Shown piece after piece: positions 8,471 through 17,350 of a stretch of 64,000 nucleotides of DNA. Where the stretch lies: positions 1-64,000 of the forward strand of contig CAYSSG010000004.1 in assembly GCA_964433635.1 (NCBI GenBank), in the 5' to 3' direction. The notes below the pieces were generated by a model. It saw only the letters and a program-made list of their open reading frames with translations, did no database searches and was not told where the DNA came from. The DNA comes from CAYSSG01 sp964433635. Lineage in GTDB: Bacteria; Atribacterota; Phoenicimicrobiia; Phoenicimicrobiales; Stramentimicrobiaceae. Within the stretch, counting starts at the first letter, position 1, and every line of letters starts with the position of its first letter. Position numbers and translations under genes: made by a program.

Positions 8471-8872
8471 TTAGATAATTTCATCATCCTGAGTAATCAC
8501 TTCTTTTCTTCCTCGTTGACCTTTTTTATCCCCTCTTACAGGTGTGAATTCACCTTTTCTGAATAATTGATCGATACCGATAGCAATAATAATTACAGGC
8601 CAAAATTTCCATAATTCTTCTGACCATTGATAAAGATCGAAGTTCTTCGATAAAAACAGGACCCCAATTACCAATAGGATAAGACCAAAAAAAATAGATT
8701 TCCTTTGAAATATTTCCATTAATCCCCATAAAAGTAGTAATACTGGCCAGAATAGCTTAACGATTTCCCATATTTTGATACCTAAAACATTTTCAAGCAG
8801 AAAAATGATGCCAATGAGCAGAATGATTAAACCAAAAAACCACTGTCCAGAATTTCTATGAGCCATACCCAT
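8471..8872 (-). CDS. Small membrane protein with LiaI/DUF5668-type repeats
   Basis: This 133-aa protein contains two tandem copies of a membrane unit of the form LLIGIIFLLEN...FWPVLLLLWG, typical of the DUF5668/LiaF-like transmembrane region. It is therefore predicted to have four membrane segments. The C-terminal 35 residues are charged and probably cytoplasmic. In Firmicutes such modules occur in envelope-stress proteins (LiaI, LiaF), but no partner two-component system is present here. The start ATG at 8872 is preceded by AGGGGG. A possible promoter lies at 8901-8930. The function is unknown. Confidence 0.75.
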   Translation of the reverse strand: MGMAHRNSGQWFFGLIILLIGIIFLLENVLGIKIWEIVKLFWPVLLLLWGLMEIFQRKSIFFGLILLVIGVLFLSKNFDLYQWSEELWKFWPVIIIAIGIDQLFRKGEFTPVRGDKKGQRGRKEVITQDDEII

Positions 8873-8900
8873 ATTTGAACCCCCTATCTTTTTTGTGTTT

Positions 8901-8930
8901 CATATAAGAATACGGTTAGATTATTGTCAA
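8901..8930 (-). promoter_or_regulatory. Possible promoter of the LiaI-like gene
   Basis: A perfect minus-strand TTGACA (8925-8930) overlaps the rsfS stop codon. The -10 box is less clear: TATATG at 8901-8906 (18-base spacing) or TTATAT at 8902-8907 (17). It would separate the two small membrane genes from the rsfS operon. Confidence 0.45.
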
Positions 8931-9277
8931 GAGAAAGAAATGATTTTTGCTTCTTGCCAGATATATTCCAAATTGTAATAATCTCTTTTCTCTCTGGAAA
9001 ATAAATGAATAACGATATCGCCACAATCAAGCAGCAACCAACCGGTATTGTGATTTCCCTCGTAATTTAAATTTCTATCAATATGACCTGATTTTATTAT
9101 CTTGATAATGGTGTTAGCAAGCATTTTTAGATGGAGTGGGGATTGTGCTGTTGAAATGATAAAATAATCAGCAATTGCAGTAACATGTTTAATATCCAGA
9201 ATAATGGTATCCTCCGCTTTTTTATCAACTAATAGTCTTGCAAAAAAAAGAGCAACATCTCTAGTATTGTTATTCAA
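8927..9277 (-). CDS. rsfS: Ribosomal silencing factor RsfS
   Basis: RsfS (Iojap/YbeB family) binds ribosomal protein L14 and blocks subunit joining when nutrients are low. The 116-aa protein has the family core: KKAEDTIILDI, AIADYFIISTAQS, NTGWLLLDCGDIVIHLF and the final YNLEYIW. The frame opens with a TTG at 9301. A second TTG at 9277 has AGAGAGG 5 bases upstream and gives the usual length, so 9277 is preferred. It follows yqeK and the LCP gene, the common nadD-yqeK-lytR-rsfS arrangement. Confidence 0.93.
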   Translation of the reverse strand: MNNNTRDVALFFARLLVDKKAEDTIILDIKHVTAIADYFIISTAQSPLHLKMLANTIIKIIKSGHIDRNLNYEGNHNTGWLLLDCGDIVIHLFSREKRDYYNLEYIWQEAKIISFS

Positions 9278-9387
9278 ACATACCTCTCTGTTTTTTATCA
9301 AAATATTTCTAAAATCAGATCATTCCAGTAAGATTTATCTTAATCTTCTGAAGAATACCAAAATGTAATATTTTAATTCAAGCTGAT

Positions 9388-10548
9388 TCAGTATACCATA
9401 TTTTTACCTACGATTATAGTTATATCTTTATCACCATGGGGCTGCTCCTGCCAAATGATATCCACATCATTCCCAAGTTGCTCCAAGTAATAATCAGCCT
9501 TAATCTCTCTGGAGTAAATGATCAGGACAGTCTTTTCATAATCAAAACGGTCAGCATTATCAATATTGACTATATTAAAACCCAATTCTTTCATCTTGTT
9601 CGCTACCTGGTGTGCGATTCCAGGAATTTGATTTCCGTTTAATACCTCAACATTTAAACCTCTATATTTATTATCAATGAGGTATTTCACTCTGTTTTTT
9701 ATTTTTTCAGTATCGGCTACTAAATAACTGACACCATCAATGTATTGAGGTTCTCCCTGTATTGTTTCAATCCAGATCTTACTTCTGTCAATATTTTTCA
9801 TTAGTTTCGTCAGAAAGATAATTTCGTTTGGACTCATATCTGTATCAATATGGTCAATCAAACTGGTAATCATAGAAGGAATTTTTGTCATACTTTCCAA
9901 ATTCATAACCTTGTCAATCATAGCGCTGATTAACTTTTGTTGCCTTTGTATTCTTCCCAGATCACCCAGCGGATCAAATCTGAACCGAACATATTCTAAT
10001 GCTTTTTCTCCGTTTAATATTTGTTGTCCTCTATGGAGGTTAATTTTTAATGCTCCTGCCTGATCAACATAATACATATCTTTCTCTACAACGATATTTA
10101 TTCCTCCCAGAGAATCGATGATGTACTTAAATCCTTCAAAATCAATTAAACCATAATAATGAATAGGTATGCCCATGAAGTTTTCTATGGCATCTTTTAA
10201 TAACTCGATGCCTCCATAGGCAAAAGCGTGATTGACCTTGTCTGCTCCCTTCCCGGGAATCATAACCCTGGTATCCCGGGGGATGGAAAATAATATGGTA
10301 TCTTTTGTTTTAGGAGAAAAACTTAACACTAAAATGGTATCAGCTCTGGCTACACTTTCTTCGCTGTCAGTTCCCACTGCTAATATATTGATTCTATCAT
10401 AAGCCAAAATGTCATTATTAAAAGGAAAATAATTAAAATAATATAAAAAAGCAACGCAGATAACCGATACAAAGAAAAAGAATAAGATCAGTAAAAATTT
10501 CTTTTTGCTTTTTTGTTTGTTCTGATTTCTTCTCTGTGCTCTTTTCAT
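9388..10548 (-). CDS. LytR-CpsA-Psr (LCP) family cell-envelope transferase
   Basis: LCP proteins attach undecaprenyl-linked polymers to peptidoglycan or other acceptors outside the membrane. The 386-aa protein has a basic cytoplasmic start, one membrane helix (about 17-39), and an LCP domain with ARADTI at 67-72, SIPRDTRV at 88-95 and the arginine-rich EYVRFR...GDLGRIQRQQ segment near 185-200. A LytR_C domain follows (about 290-386). The start codon overlaps the yqeK stop (ATGA), and AAAGGAAG sits upstream within yqeK. The operon position matches lytR in Clostridia. Its acceptor here could be the polysaccharide built by the 40-44 kb genes (inference). Confidence 0.92.
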   Translation of the reverse strand: MKRAQRRNQNKQKSKKKFLLILFFFFVSVICVAFLYYFNYFPFNNDILAYDRINILAVGTDSEESVARADTILVLSFSPKTKDTILFSIPRDTRVMIPGKGADKVNHAFAYGGIELLKDAIENFMGIPIHYYGLIDFEGFKYIIDSLGGINIVVEKDMYYVDQAGALKINLHRGQQILNGEKALEYVRFRFDPLGDLGRIQRQQKLISAMIDKVMNLESMTKIPSMITSLIDHIDTDMSPNEIIFLTKLMKNIDRSKIWIETIQGEPQYIDGVSYLVADTEKIKNRVKYLIDNKYRGLNVEVLNGNQIPGIAHQVANKMKELGFNIVNIDNADRFDYEKTVLIIYSREIKADYYLEQLGNDVDIIWQEQPHGDKDITIIVGKNMVY

Positions 10549-11177
10549 AAATGTTTCTTCCTTTGTTCCAATACCATCTTATTTCTGGTTTGTAAAGTGT
10601 CAGGATGAATAATTGATTTCCGGGAAATTAAATACCTCAGTTCTTGATCTAGCAGTTTGATCATCGCAAGGTTAATATCCTTCCAGATCAATTTTCTAAT
10701 TCTTTTCAGTCCTTTTGTTTTTCTTCCGGGTTCGATTTTATCAGCAATATATAAAATCTTTCCTAATAACCCTAAATGAATGGAGGCAGTACTGTGATAT
10801 CGTATAGCGTTTAACATCTCTTTATTTTGAATCTCAAAAATGTCCTTCACTAACTCTGCTCCTACATAAGCATGCCATAATCCAGGAATATTGATTTCGA
10901 TGTTATTAAGACGAAGATGGTATTTACTGATCAATTGTTTTAATTCCATCAGTGAATAATCTTTGGCACAATCATGAACTAAACCCAATATTTTTGCTTG
11001 TACTGTCGGTAGATGATAATATTCAGCGAGCATAACTGCCATTTGGCTGACTTGTTGTGAATGCTGGTATCTTTCAGTGCTCATGTTCTCTTTTATCTGT
11101 TTTTCGATATATTCTAGATCCATCATCTTTAATACTTCTCGATATTTACTCTTCAACGCTTTTACGATTCTTTTCAC
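10545..11177 (-). CDS. yqeK: HD-domain hydrolase YqeK
   Basis: YqeK-family proteins are HD-superfamily hydrolases that split diadenosine tetraphosphate symmetrically into two ADP. The 210-aa protein shows RYQHSQQV followed by LGLVHDCAKD, the metal-binding H...HD signature, and a later RYHST segment and IADKIEPGR segment typical of YqeK. It overlaps nadD by 4 bases at its start and the LCP gene by 4 bases at its end, so the three are translationally linked. A downstream start at the double ATG (11126/11123) is possible and would give the more usual N-terminus. Confidence 0.92.
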   Translation of the reverse strand: MKRIVKALKSKYREVLKMMDLEYIEKQIKENMSTERYQHSQQVSQMAVMLAEYYHLPTVQAKILGLVHDCAKDYSLMELKQLISKYHLRLNNIEINIPGLWHAYVGAELVKDIFEIQNKEMLNAIRYHSTASIHLGLLGKILYIADKIEPGRKTKGLKRIRKLIWKDINLAMIKLLDQELRYLISRKSIIHPDTLQTRNKMVLEQRKKHL

Positions 11178-11773
11178 AGATACAATTTATTCTGATAAAT
11201 ATATTTACGGACCTCCTCTGAGACAATATATTTAATACTCAGGCCATTTCTAAGGCGGTATCTTACATTCGTAGAAGAGATAGCTAAAGCAGGTATCTCC
11301 ATAATCTGCAATACTTCCTTGAAGTTTTGATGTAATTTTCCCATGTCATATCCCGGCCTGGTTGCCGCTACGAACTGGCACAATTTAAGCAGTTCATCTT
11401 TTTTATACCAGGTCTCTATTTCCAAGAAAGCGTCTGCTCCAGTAATAAAAAATATTTTTACCTGGTGCCCATAAATATTACGAAATTCTCTAATGGTATC
11501 AATGGTATAGGAAGGCCCGGGACGATTAATTTCTATCTTTGAAACCTCAAAATAGGGGTTGTTTTCAGTTGCCAGATAGGTCATTTTTAAACGATGCTTT
11601 ACTGCTGTTACCTGATCACTTCTCTTATGAGTAGGTTGCAGGCAGGGAACAAAGATGACTTTTCTCAAGCTGTATTTAATTCTTGCTTCTTCAGCAGTAA
11701 ATAAATGTCCGATGTGTATCGGATCAAAAACTCCTCCCATGATTCCGATTCTATTATTACCATAATGATTCAT
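11174..11773 (-). CDS. nadD: Nicotinate-nucleotide adenylyltransferase
   Basis: NadD joins nicotinate mononucleotide and ATP to form nicotinate adenine dinucleotide in NAD synthesis. With the chosen start the protein is 199 aa, the family norm. It has the adenylyltransferase motif GGVFDPIHIGH at 13-23, the TRPGY segment, and the ISSTNVR motif that binds ATP near the C-terminus. The frame extends upstream into the TPR gene. The ATG at 11773 lies 22 bases after that gene's stop and is preceded by AAAGAGAT. An ATG at 11806, overlapping the TPR stop codon, is the alternative. It is the first enzyme gene of the nadD-yqeK-LCP-rsfS run. Confidence 0.94.
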   Translation of the reverse strand: MNHYGNNRIGIMGGVFDPIHIGHLFTAEEARIKYSLRKVIFVPCLQPTHKRSDQVTAVKHRLKMTYLATENNPYFEVSKIEINRPGPSYTIDTIREFRNIYGHQVKIFFITGADAFLEIETWYKKDELLKLCQFVAATRPGYDMGKLHQNFKEVLQIMEIPALAISSTNVRYRLRNGLSIKYIVSEEVRKYIYQNKLYL

Positions 11774-11795
11774 ATCTCTTTTTCTAGATCTATCC

Positions 11796-12782
11796 TCAGT
11801 TTTCATCAGTGTTTTTCTTTTCAGTTGACTCTTCTTCCGGGAGGTTATCCTTAAAGGAAAGTTCTTCACCCACTATTTCATTGTTAATCACTCTGAAAGT
11901 CTTATTTTCATCAGAATATTTCCATAATTCAATAATAGAATCACTATCTTTGATTATTTCAATATGATCTGGATAACCGTAATCATGATATCCGGCATGG
12001 TTTAAAACCTGCTCGTAGGGGTCTGCTTTTATCTGTTCTAATTGTGACAATAATTTTTCCTTTCTTTCATTCAGACCTAATGATTGATAAATGACCATTA
12101 ATTCCTGATAAGAATGCCAATATTCTGATGGTCGCTCTGATGTATGGTTATTTTTCTCTTCTTCAGCTGCTATCGCTTTTTCAAAACTGCTTATTGCGAC
12201 AGAAGTATATTGCCAACTGATTTTTTTCGAGAGTGCCTGGTATATTTCAGCTAACCAATAATGGGCACCGGTTAAACCATTTTCCATACCAATCGCTTTT
12301 TTAAAATAGGGAACTATCGATAATAATGTTTGACTGCTATATCGACTTTCATCCAAAAAAGCTTCATTTGTAATTCCCAGCATTTCAAGCCCTTCTGAGA
12401 AATAATCATTGGCTGTACCGTTTTTTACGCGGGAAACATCGCGGTAGCTTTCATTTAAATATCTAAAAGCATAGGGATTTCTTGGATTTATTCTTAATAC
12501 CTCAATCCATTGGCGTATCGCTTTATCGTATTGCCCGGTTTCTCTGAATACTTTACCCAACCAATAATGGGCATCTTCATAATTCGGATTTAAATTGATG
12601 GCTTCCTGATAATTTTCTTCTGATTTTTGATAATCTCCCTGGGCGAAGTACTGGTATCCATTTTTATAGAAAGTTTGGGCGTCTTGTGAAAAACCAGTAT
12701 TTGTTAAACAGATCAAATATAAACCAAGAATTATTATGATCTGTCCAGTCCTTTTACTTGTTATGCTAATCAATCGATTCAT
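11796..12782 (-). CDS. Secreted TPR-repeat protein of unknown function
   Basis: This 328-aa protein has a signal peptide (hydrophobic 14-28, likely cleavage at GFS-Q near residue 33) and then at least two clear TPR units: AQTFYKNGYQYFAQGDYQKS and the GKVFRETGQYDKAIRQWIEV region (about 35-105). More divergent helical repeats continue to about 245. The last 75 residues are acidic and not recognisable. It is probably periplasmic or outer-membrane associated. The site AGAGGTGTGAT precedes the ATG. It sits upstream of nadD with a 22-base gap and may share its transcript. No function is assigned. Confidence 0.75.
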   Translation of the reverse strand: MNRLISITSKRTGQIIIILGLYLICLTNTGFSQDAQTFYKNGYQYFAQGDYQKSEENYQEAINLNPNYEDAHYWLGKVFRETGQYDKAIRQWIEVLRINPRNPYAFRYLNESYRDVSRVKNGTANDYFSEGLEMLGITNEAFLDESRYSSQTLLSIVPYFKKAIGMENGLTGAHYWLAEIYQALSKKISWQYTSVAISSFEKAIAAEEEKNNHTSERPSEYWHSYQELMVIYQSLGLNERKEKLLSQLEQIKADPYEQVLNHAGYHDYGYPDHIEIIKDSDSIIELWKYSDENKTFRVINNEIVGEELSFKDNLPEEESTEKKNTDEN

Positions 12783-12842
12783 ATCACACCTCTATTTCTA
12801 TCTATCAATCTGCTATTTGCTCTTCTTTGAGAATAATAATCA

Positions 12843-13196
12843 TTATTTTTCTGTCGAAGATTTCTTGTTATCTTTATTTTTTTCAACATAATTCATCTGA
12901 AGATTTGCCAGGAGGTTTTCTAATTGTTTTTTTTCTTCTAATTCCAATTGATCATGAATTTGATTTAGTAAAAATTCAATGCTGTCAATAGAAATCTTGG
13001 CTTTTTTAAGATCCACTACACTTTCTTTCGTTTCCGGATTCATCATTAAACCCAGATATTCCCAGGCTTTTCCGTTCAAAATTCCAATAAACCAGGCATA
13101 TAAGGTTTCCAATGGCAGTTGGTGGGGATAAAGTTTTTGATAGGCTTCATTATTCTCCTGATGATTATTCCTATGTACTTGATCTTGACTCTCCAA
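12843..13196 (-). CDS. DUF1844 domain protein
   Basis: This 117-aa soluble protein has a DUF1844 domain over its second half: AWEYLGLMMNPETKE, then a segment aligning with the family's D-x2-x-A-x2-x-ID pattern, and a C-terminal acidic helix ending LQMNYVEK. The function of DUF1844 is unknown; it is common in diderm phyla and not typical of Firmicutes. The frame opens at 13217, but AAAGGAGA (13203-13210) is 6 bases before the TTG at 13196, which is taken as the start. The N-terminal 35 residues are rich in Asn, Gln and His. It lies between ispF and the TPR gene. Confidence 0.78.
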   Translation of the reverse strand: MESQDQVHRNNHQENNEAYQKLYPHQLPLETLYAWFIGILNGKAWEYLGLMMNPETKESVVDLKKAKISIDSIEFLLNQIHDQLELEEKKQLENLLANLQMNYVEKNKDNKKSSTEK

Positions 13197-13285
13197 TTCC
13201 AGTCTCCTTTCAAACAAAAATTATCAATAATATACAGAAAAATACTCCACATTACTTCCAAATAACCCATTAAATTAATTTTAAC

Positions 13286-13765
13286 TTAAATTGTTTTATC
13301 CAGCAAAGCAACACAGAAGGCAACAATTCCTTCTTCGTTACCTATAAATCCGATCCTTTCATTCGTTGAAGCTTTAATGTTGATGTCTTCTGGAGATAAT
13401 TTTAATATTTTTGCTATGTTCTTCTTCATATTTGGATAATAACATGATATTTTAGGTTTTTCCAGCACAATTGTTATGTCAATATTAATCACTTTATAAT
13501 TTTTTTTTCTGATTATTTTTTGCACTTCTTGAAGTAAAATTAAACTGGAAATGTCTTTCCATTTCAGGTCATTATCGGGAAAATGCATACCAATATCTCC
13601 CTGTCCAGATGCACCTAACAAGGCATCCATCACAGCATGTATCACGACATCAGCGTCAGAATATCCTTCTAGTCCCTTTTCATTGTCTATCTTTTCACCG
13701 CCCAGAAAGAGTATATTCCCTTTTTTAAAACGGTGAATATCGTATCCAAATCCTATTTTCATCAT
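13286..13765 (-). CDS. ispF: 2-C-methyl-D-erythritol 2,4-cyclodiphosphate synthase
   Basis: IspF catalyses the fifth step of the MEP isoprenoid pathway, forming the cyclic diphosphate. The 159-aa length is normal. It starts with the metal-binding FGYDIHRF (Asp and His ligands), then SDADVVIHAVMDALLGA with the third histidine, and carries GDIGMHFPD and NIKASTNERIGFIGNEEG. Two adjacent ATG codons (13765, 13762) are possible starts, and no clear ribosome site precedes either. It follows ispE by 71 bases, so ispD, ispE and ispF are consecutive on the minus strand. Confidence 0.97.
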   Translation of the reverse strand: MMKIGFGYDIHRFKKGNILFLGGEKIDNEKGLEGYSDADVVIHAVMDALLGASGQGDIGMHFPDNDLKWKDISSLILLQEVQKIIRKKNYKVINIDITIVLEKPKISCYYPNMKKNIAKILKLSPEDINIKASTNERIGFIGNEEGIVAFCVALLDKTI

Positions 13766-13836
13766 TTATTTTTCATTATTCTTTATATTAAATATTTTCT
13801 TCAACCTGTCTGAACGTCTGAAATTGAAAGTGTCCT

Positions 13837-14724
13837 TTATAACACTTGTCCTGTTGAAATGGTCGTAGTATGATACACAAAAAAGTATTGATCTTTTAAT
13901 TTTCGGTATACTTCATCAGATCTGATTTTGTTTTCAAAAATGCCATATACAGTAGGACCACTTCCGGAAAGTGCTGTTGCAAGTGCTCCCTCGTTCTTCA
14001 ATCGTTCTTTAATCTCCATGATAAGGGAATATTTTTGGCTAATCGTCTTATCGAATCGATTGTATATTATTTTTTTTATATCTTTAAGTTGAATTGAATG
14101 TTTCTGCTTTATAATACGTTGAATATCCAAAGAAGGCTTTTTAAAACCGTTATTTTTCGATTCCTGGTCAAAGGTCTGATAAGCCCATCTTGTTGATATT
14201 TTAATGCCAGGATTAATTAAGACAAAATGAAGGGGTGGATTGATCGGCTTTAGGGGGAACAGAATTTCACCTCTACCCTTTGCGTATACTGTACCCCCAT
14301 ACAAAAAAAAGGGAATATCCATCCCAAAATTGGCAGCAATGGTCATTAATTCAGACAAACTAATCTTTAATTGAAGCAATTTACAGATTCCGGCTAATAT
14401 GGTAGCAACATTAGAAGAACCACCACCCAAACCAGAGGAAACTGGTATGTTCTTGCGAATTGAAATTGATAATCCTTCTTTCCTATTTTCCATCATGGTT
14501 GCTGCAGCTTGATAGACCAGGCTGTTCTCACCGACAGGTATTTCCTTGTTATCACATTCTATTCGAATCATCGAATGATCTGATGTTTGGATCGTTATTT
14601 CATCATACAGGCCGACTGTCTGCAAAATCGTTTCAACAAGATGATATCCATTATCCATTCTCTTACCGATATCCAGGTAAAGATTTACTTTTGCAAAACT
14701 CCTTAAATGTAACATATTATTCAC
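13837..14724 (-). CDS. ispE: 4-diphosphocytidyl-2-C-methyl-D-erythritol kinase
   Basis: IspE phosphorylates CDP-methylerythritol in the MEP pathway. It is a 295-aa GHMP kinase with the substrate motif SFAKVNLYLDIG near the N-terminus, the ATP-binding loop PVSSGLGGGSSNVA, and the C-terminal motif ALSGSGPTVYGIF. Its start overlaps the end of ispD by 8 bases, which implies translational coupling. An internal ATG three codons later is an equally plausible start. Confidence 0.96.
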   Translation of the reverse strand: MNNMLHLRSFAKVNLYLDIGKRMDNGYHLVETILQTVGLYDEITIQTSDHSMIRIECDNKEIPVGENSLVYQAAATMMENRKEGLSISIRKNIPVSSGLGGGSSNVATILAGICKLLQLKISLSELMTIAANFGMDIPFFLYGGTVYAKGRGEILFPLKPINPPLHFVLINPGIKISTRWAYQTFDQESKNNGFKKPSLDIQRIIKQKHSIQLKDIKKIIYNRFDKTISQKYSLIMEIKERLKNEGALATALSGSGPTVYGIFENKIRSDEVYRKLKDQYFFVYHTTTISTGQVL

Positions 14725-15412
14725 ATGATTTTTTTATTAAAATTTCTGCTAATGCCATATCAACTTTTGTAGTAATCTTGATATTGTCTTCTGAACCTGT
14801 GATAATCTTAACCGTTCCTCCATAATGCTCAACAATAGATGAATCATCTGTTACTGTCAATCTGTCATTTAATGCCTTCTGGTATAACGAACGGATATAT
14901 TTAAGCTTAAAAGACTGTGGTGTTTGAATAATCCAACATTTGTCCCGATTTATAGTTTTTTCAACAGTCATATTCTCCAGAAAAATCTTCTTGATGGTTT
15001 CTGTTGCTGGAATTGCCATGATTGCCCCTTCATAATGATTGGTACAGTCGATGGTTTCATCTATCATCCACTTTTTGACCAAAGGTCGAGCACCATCGTG
15101 AATACACACAATACCATCATCTTCTTTAATAGCCTTTAAGCCGTGGTGAACGGATTCTTGCCTGGTAAGCCCCCCTGAAACGATCATAAATATCTTTTTA
15201 TAGTTATATTTTTGCAGAATTTCCTTTTCTATTAACTGGTGATCCTGTAAACGAATGGTTAATATAATTTTGTCAATCTTCTCTGATTGTTCGAATTGAT
15301 CTATCGTATAAGCAAGAACGGGCTTTTCCATTATTCTTAATAACATCTTGCTGTGAAGGCTGTTTATCCTCTCTCCATTTCCTGCAGCAGCAATAATTGC
15401 GTAGTTACTCAT
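14717..15412 (-). CDS. ispD: 2-C-methyl-D-erythritol 4-phosphate cytidylyltransferase
   Basis: IspD transfers CMP to methylerythritol phosphate, giving CDP-ME. The 231-aa protein has the nucleotidyltransferase N-terminus YAIIAAAGNGERI followed by a conserved Lys (SKM), then the CIHDGARP motif and TVTDDSSIVEHYGG near the end. It overlaps the preceding S55 peptidase gene by 8 bases and ispE by 8 bases, so the three lie in one tightly packed transcript. Confidence 0.96.
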   Translation of the reverse strand: MSNYAIIAAAGNGERINSLHSKMLLRIMEKPVLAYTIDQFEQSEKIDKIILTIRLQDHQLIEKEILQKYNYKKIFMIVSGGLTRQESVHHGLKAIKEDDGIVCIHDGARPLVKKWMIDETIDCTNHYEGAIMAIPATETIKKIFLENMTVEKTINRDKCWIIQTPQSFKLKYIRSLYQKALNDRLTVTDDSSIVEHYGGTVKIITGSEDNIKITTKVDMALAEILIKKSCE

Positions 15413-17309
15413 TAATTGAAACCTTATCCTGTTCCTTAATATGCTGAATATGAAGAAACATTTCGTGATATCCCTCTACAACAAAATCTGTATTTAAAAT
15501 CTTCTTGACTGCTGAATGATCATTCTGTTCATTTTCTTGATCTGATGAGGTTAATTTTTCACTTTCATTTAGAAAAAGCAATTCTGAAATGATCTGATTA
15601 TTTTTTTCTTTTTGATTCAGATAATCCTGAATTTCGATCCATCCATCTAACAAATAATCTTCTTCGCTTAAATCAAAAGCTCTATCATTTATCACTTCCG
15701 GAGTAGCCCCACCTCTTATAATGAGTATTGCTTCACCTTCTGGAATATCATCTGGCAATTTAATTTCCGCAACTTCTATTTCATCAGGCTTCCTGAAGGG
15801 TTTCAGAAAAATCTGTGCCTTTATTGTGTCGCCAGGAATATAATATTCTTGATCAATTTTTACCTCTTTAATAATTGCACTTTGGTTTTGCTCTTTAATT
15901 TTGATGTCAATCTGTATTTCACTTAACTCCAGATATTCATTATAATTATTGGCTAACAAGTCAATCATTTCCTCTAAATCTTCACTACATTGTAAAGCGA
16001 TGTCATCTTTATTGAAGAATATATTCTCATGATTTATTTCTTTACCAGACTGCGAAGCTTTGATTTTCAAATGAACCATTGCTGTTCCTTGGCCTATACG
16101 ATCGATGGTACGATCTATGGACTGAATAGAAAGGGAACTGATAACGCTTTTCAAGAAATCACTTTGTGGTACCACTTTTGTGCCGCTTTGAATTTTAAAA
16201 TCTCTGTCTAAATCTTGAACATATATTTTACAGGATACAATTCGCGGAAATTGATTTAATTTTGCCAGAATTCCAGTATCTCGATCCTGTACTACTTCTC
16301 CCAGAAGTAAGTAAGGTGATCCGACTTTAAAGGGCATCACAAGGCTGGGAAAACTATGGTAGATATAGACTGCTGAAAAAAGATAAGATACGTCACCTAG
16401 ATGCATAAAAGGATGTCCAAATGCTAATACAGAAAAATTCTTACAATATGTTGCTGTTCCGATCGTAAGTAAACTGGCATCACCTGCAGATAATTGCACT
16501 CCAATAGCAGATCCGGGGTCTATCTTGCTGATATTTTTCCCTATCTCTATTTCATCACCAACATCATAAAAACCGATAACTTTTTTAACCGAAGGAGCTC
16601 CTCGCTCAAGCAGTTTTTCCTCTAATATTTCACAGGCACGACCTTCAAAACCACTGATTAATATCGGTGATTGAATTGTTTGGAAATGAAGAGTCTGATT
16701 TTCACTCACTAATTCAATAATTTGGTTATTCTCAAATATTGATGGTATATCTTGAGAAATATTTTTTTGAAGTTTTTTGTCTAAACAAATGGACACTTCC
16801 TGGAAATTGTCTATAAAATTTACGGAGTCGATAGATTGTGCTTTTTCCTTGGTATAATCCAACAAAGGCAGCATTCTGTTAATCGGAGTTATCAGACACA
16901 AATTGTGCTCACTCATCTCCCATGAATGGGATACTGCCCCGGCAAGTTTACCATCAAAATAGACAGGACTGCCACTCATACCGGCAGAAATTCCACCATT
17001 TTCATCAATTTTCTCGCCGCTTAACCTGACTAATATATAAGGATTGCTTAGATTTGTATCAGGTATAATATCAATGACGTGGACATCAAAACTCTCTATC
17101 TTTGTTCCCGAAAAAACTGTTTTACCGATACCTTGCATTCCAGGATTAATTTCGTTCAACGCTATAAATTCTTCCTGTGCTCCATGGCTTATCTGTACAG
17201 ATAAAGAGATAAATAATGGCAGCAATAAGAAAAGAATGATCTTAAAGCATCTTTTTTCATTCCAATTGAAAAACATATTATCATTACAGGATATTCTATT
17301 TTTTATCAT
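15405..17309 (-). CDS. Exported SpoIVB-type (S55) serine peptidase domain protein
   Basis: This 634-aa protein starts with a hydrophobic signal segment (about 22-42, possible cleavage at SHG-A). A peptidase S55 domain follows (about 48-250): NPGMQGIGKTVFSGTKI, then GGISAGMSGSPVYFDGKL, in which the Ser of GMSGSP is the expected nucleophile. Family members include SpoIVB, the protease that triggers SpoIVFB in sporulating Bacillus. The remaining 380 residues are beta-rich and not recognised. No spore genes are seen in the window, so a sporulation role is unlikely. It lies between the MreB-like gene and ispD, overlapping ispD by 8 bases. Start codons at 17309 and 17276 both lack a good ribosome site. 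Confidence 0.82.
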   Translation of the reverse strand: MIKNRISCNDNMFFNWNEKRCFKIILFLLLPLFISLSVQISHGAQEEFIALNEINPGMQGIGKTVFSGTKIESFDVHVIDIIPDTNLSNPYILVRLSGEKIDENGGISAGMSGSPVYFDGKLAGAVSHSWEMSEHNLCLITPINRMLPLLDYTKEKAQSIDSVNFIDNFQEVSICLDKKLQKNISQDIPSIFENNQIIELVSENQTLHFQTIQSPILISGFEGRACEILEEKLLERGAPSVKKVIGFYDVGDEIEIGKNISKIDPGSAIGVQLSAGDASLLTIGTATYCKNFSVLAFGHPFMHLGDVSYLFSAVYIYHSFPSLVMPFKVGSPYLLLGEVVQDRDTGILAKLNQFPRIVSCKIYVQDLDRDFKIQSGTKVVPQSDFLKSVISSLSIQSIDRTIDRIGQGTAMVHLKIKASQSGKEINHENIFFNKDDIALQCSEDLEEMIDLLANNYNEYLELSEIQIDIKIKEQNQSAIIKEVKIDQEYYIPGDTIKAQIFLKPFRKPDEIEVAEIKLPDDIPEGEAILIIRGGATPEVINDRAFDLSEEDYLLDGWIEIQDYLNQKEKNNQIISELLFLNESEKLTSSDQENEQNDHSAVKKILNTDFVVEGYHEMFLHIQHIKEQDKVSINE

Positions 17310-17350
17310 CAGCTCTATAAAATATTAATTAATTTTTTGGAAATATTCCG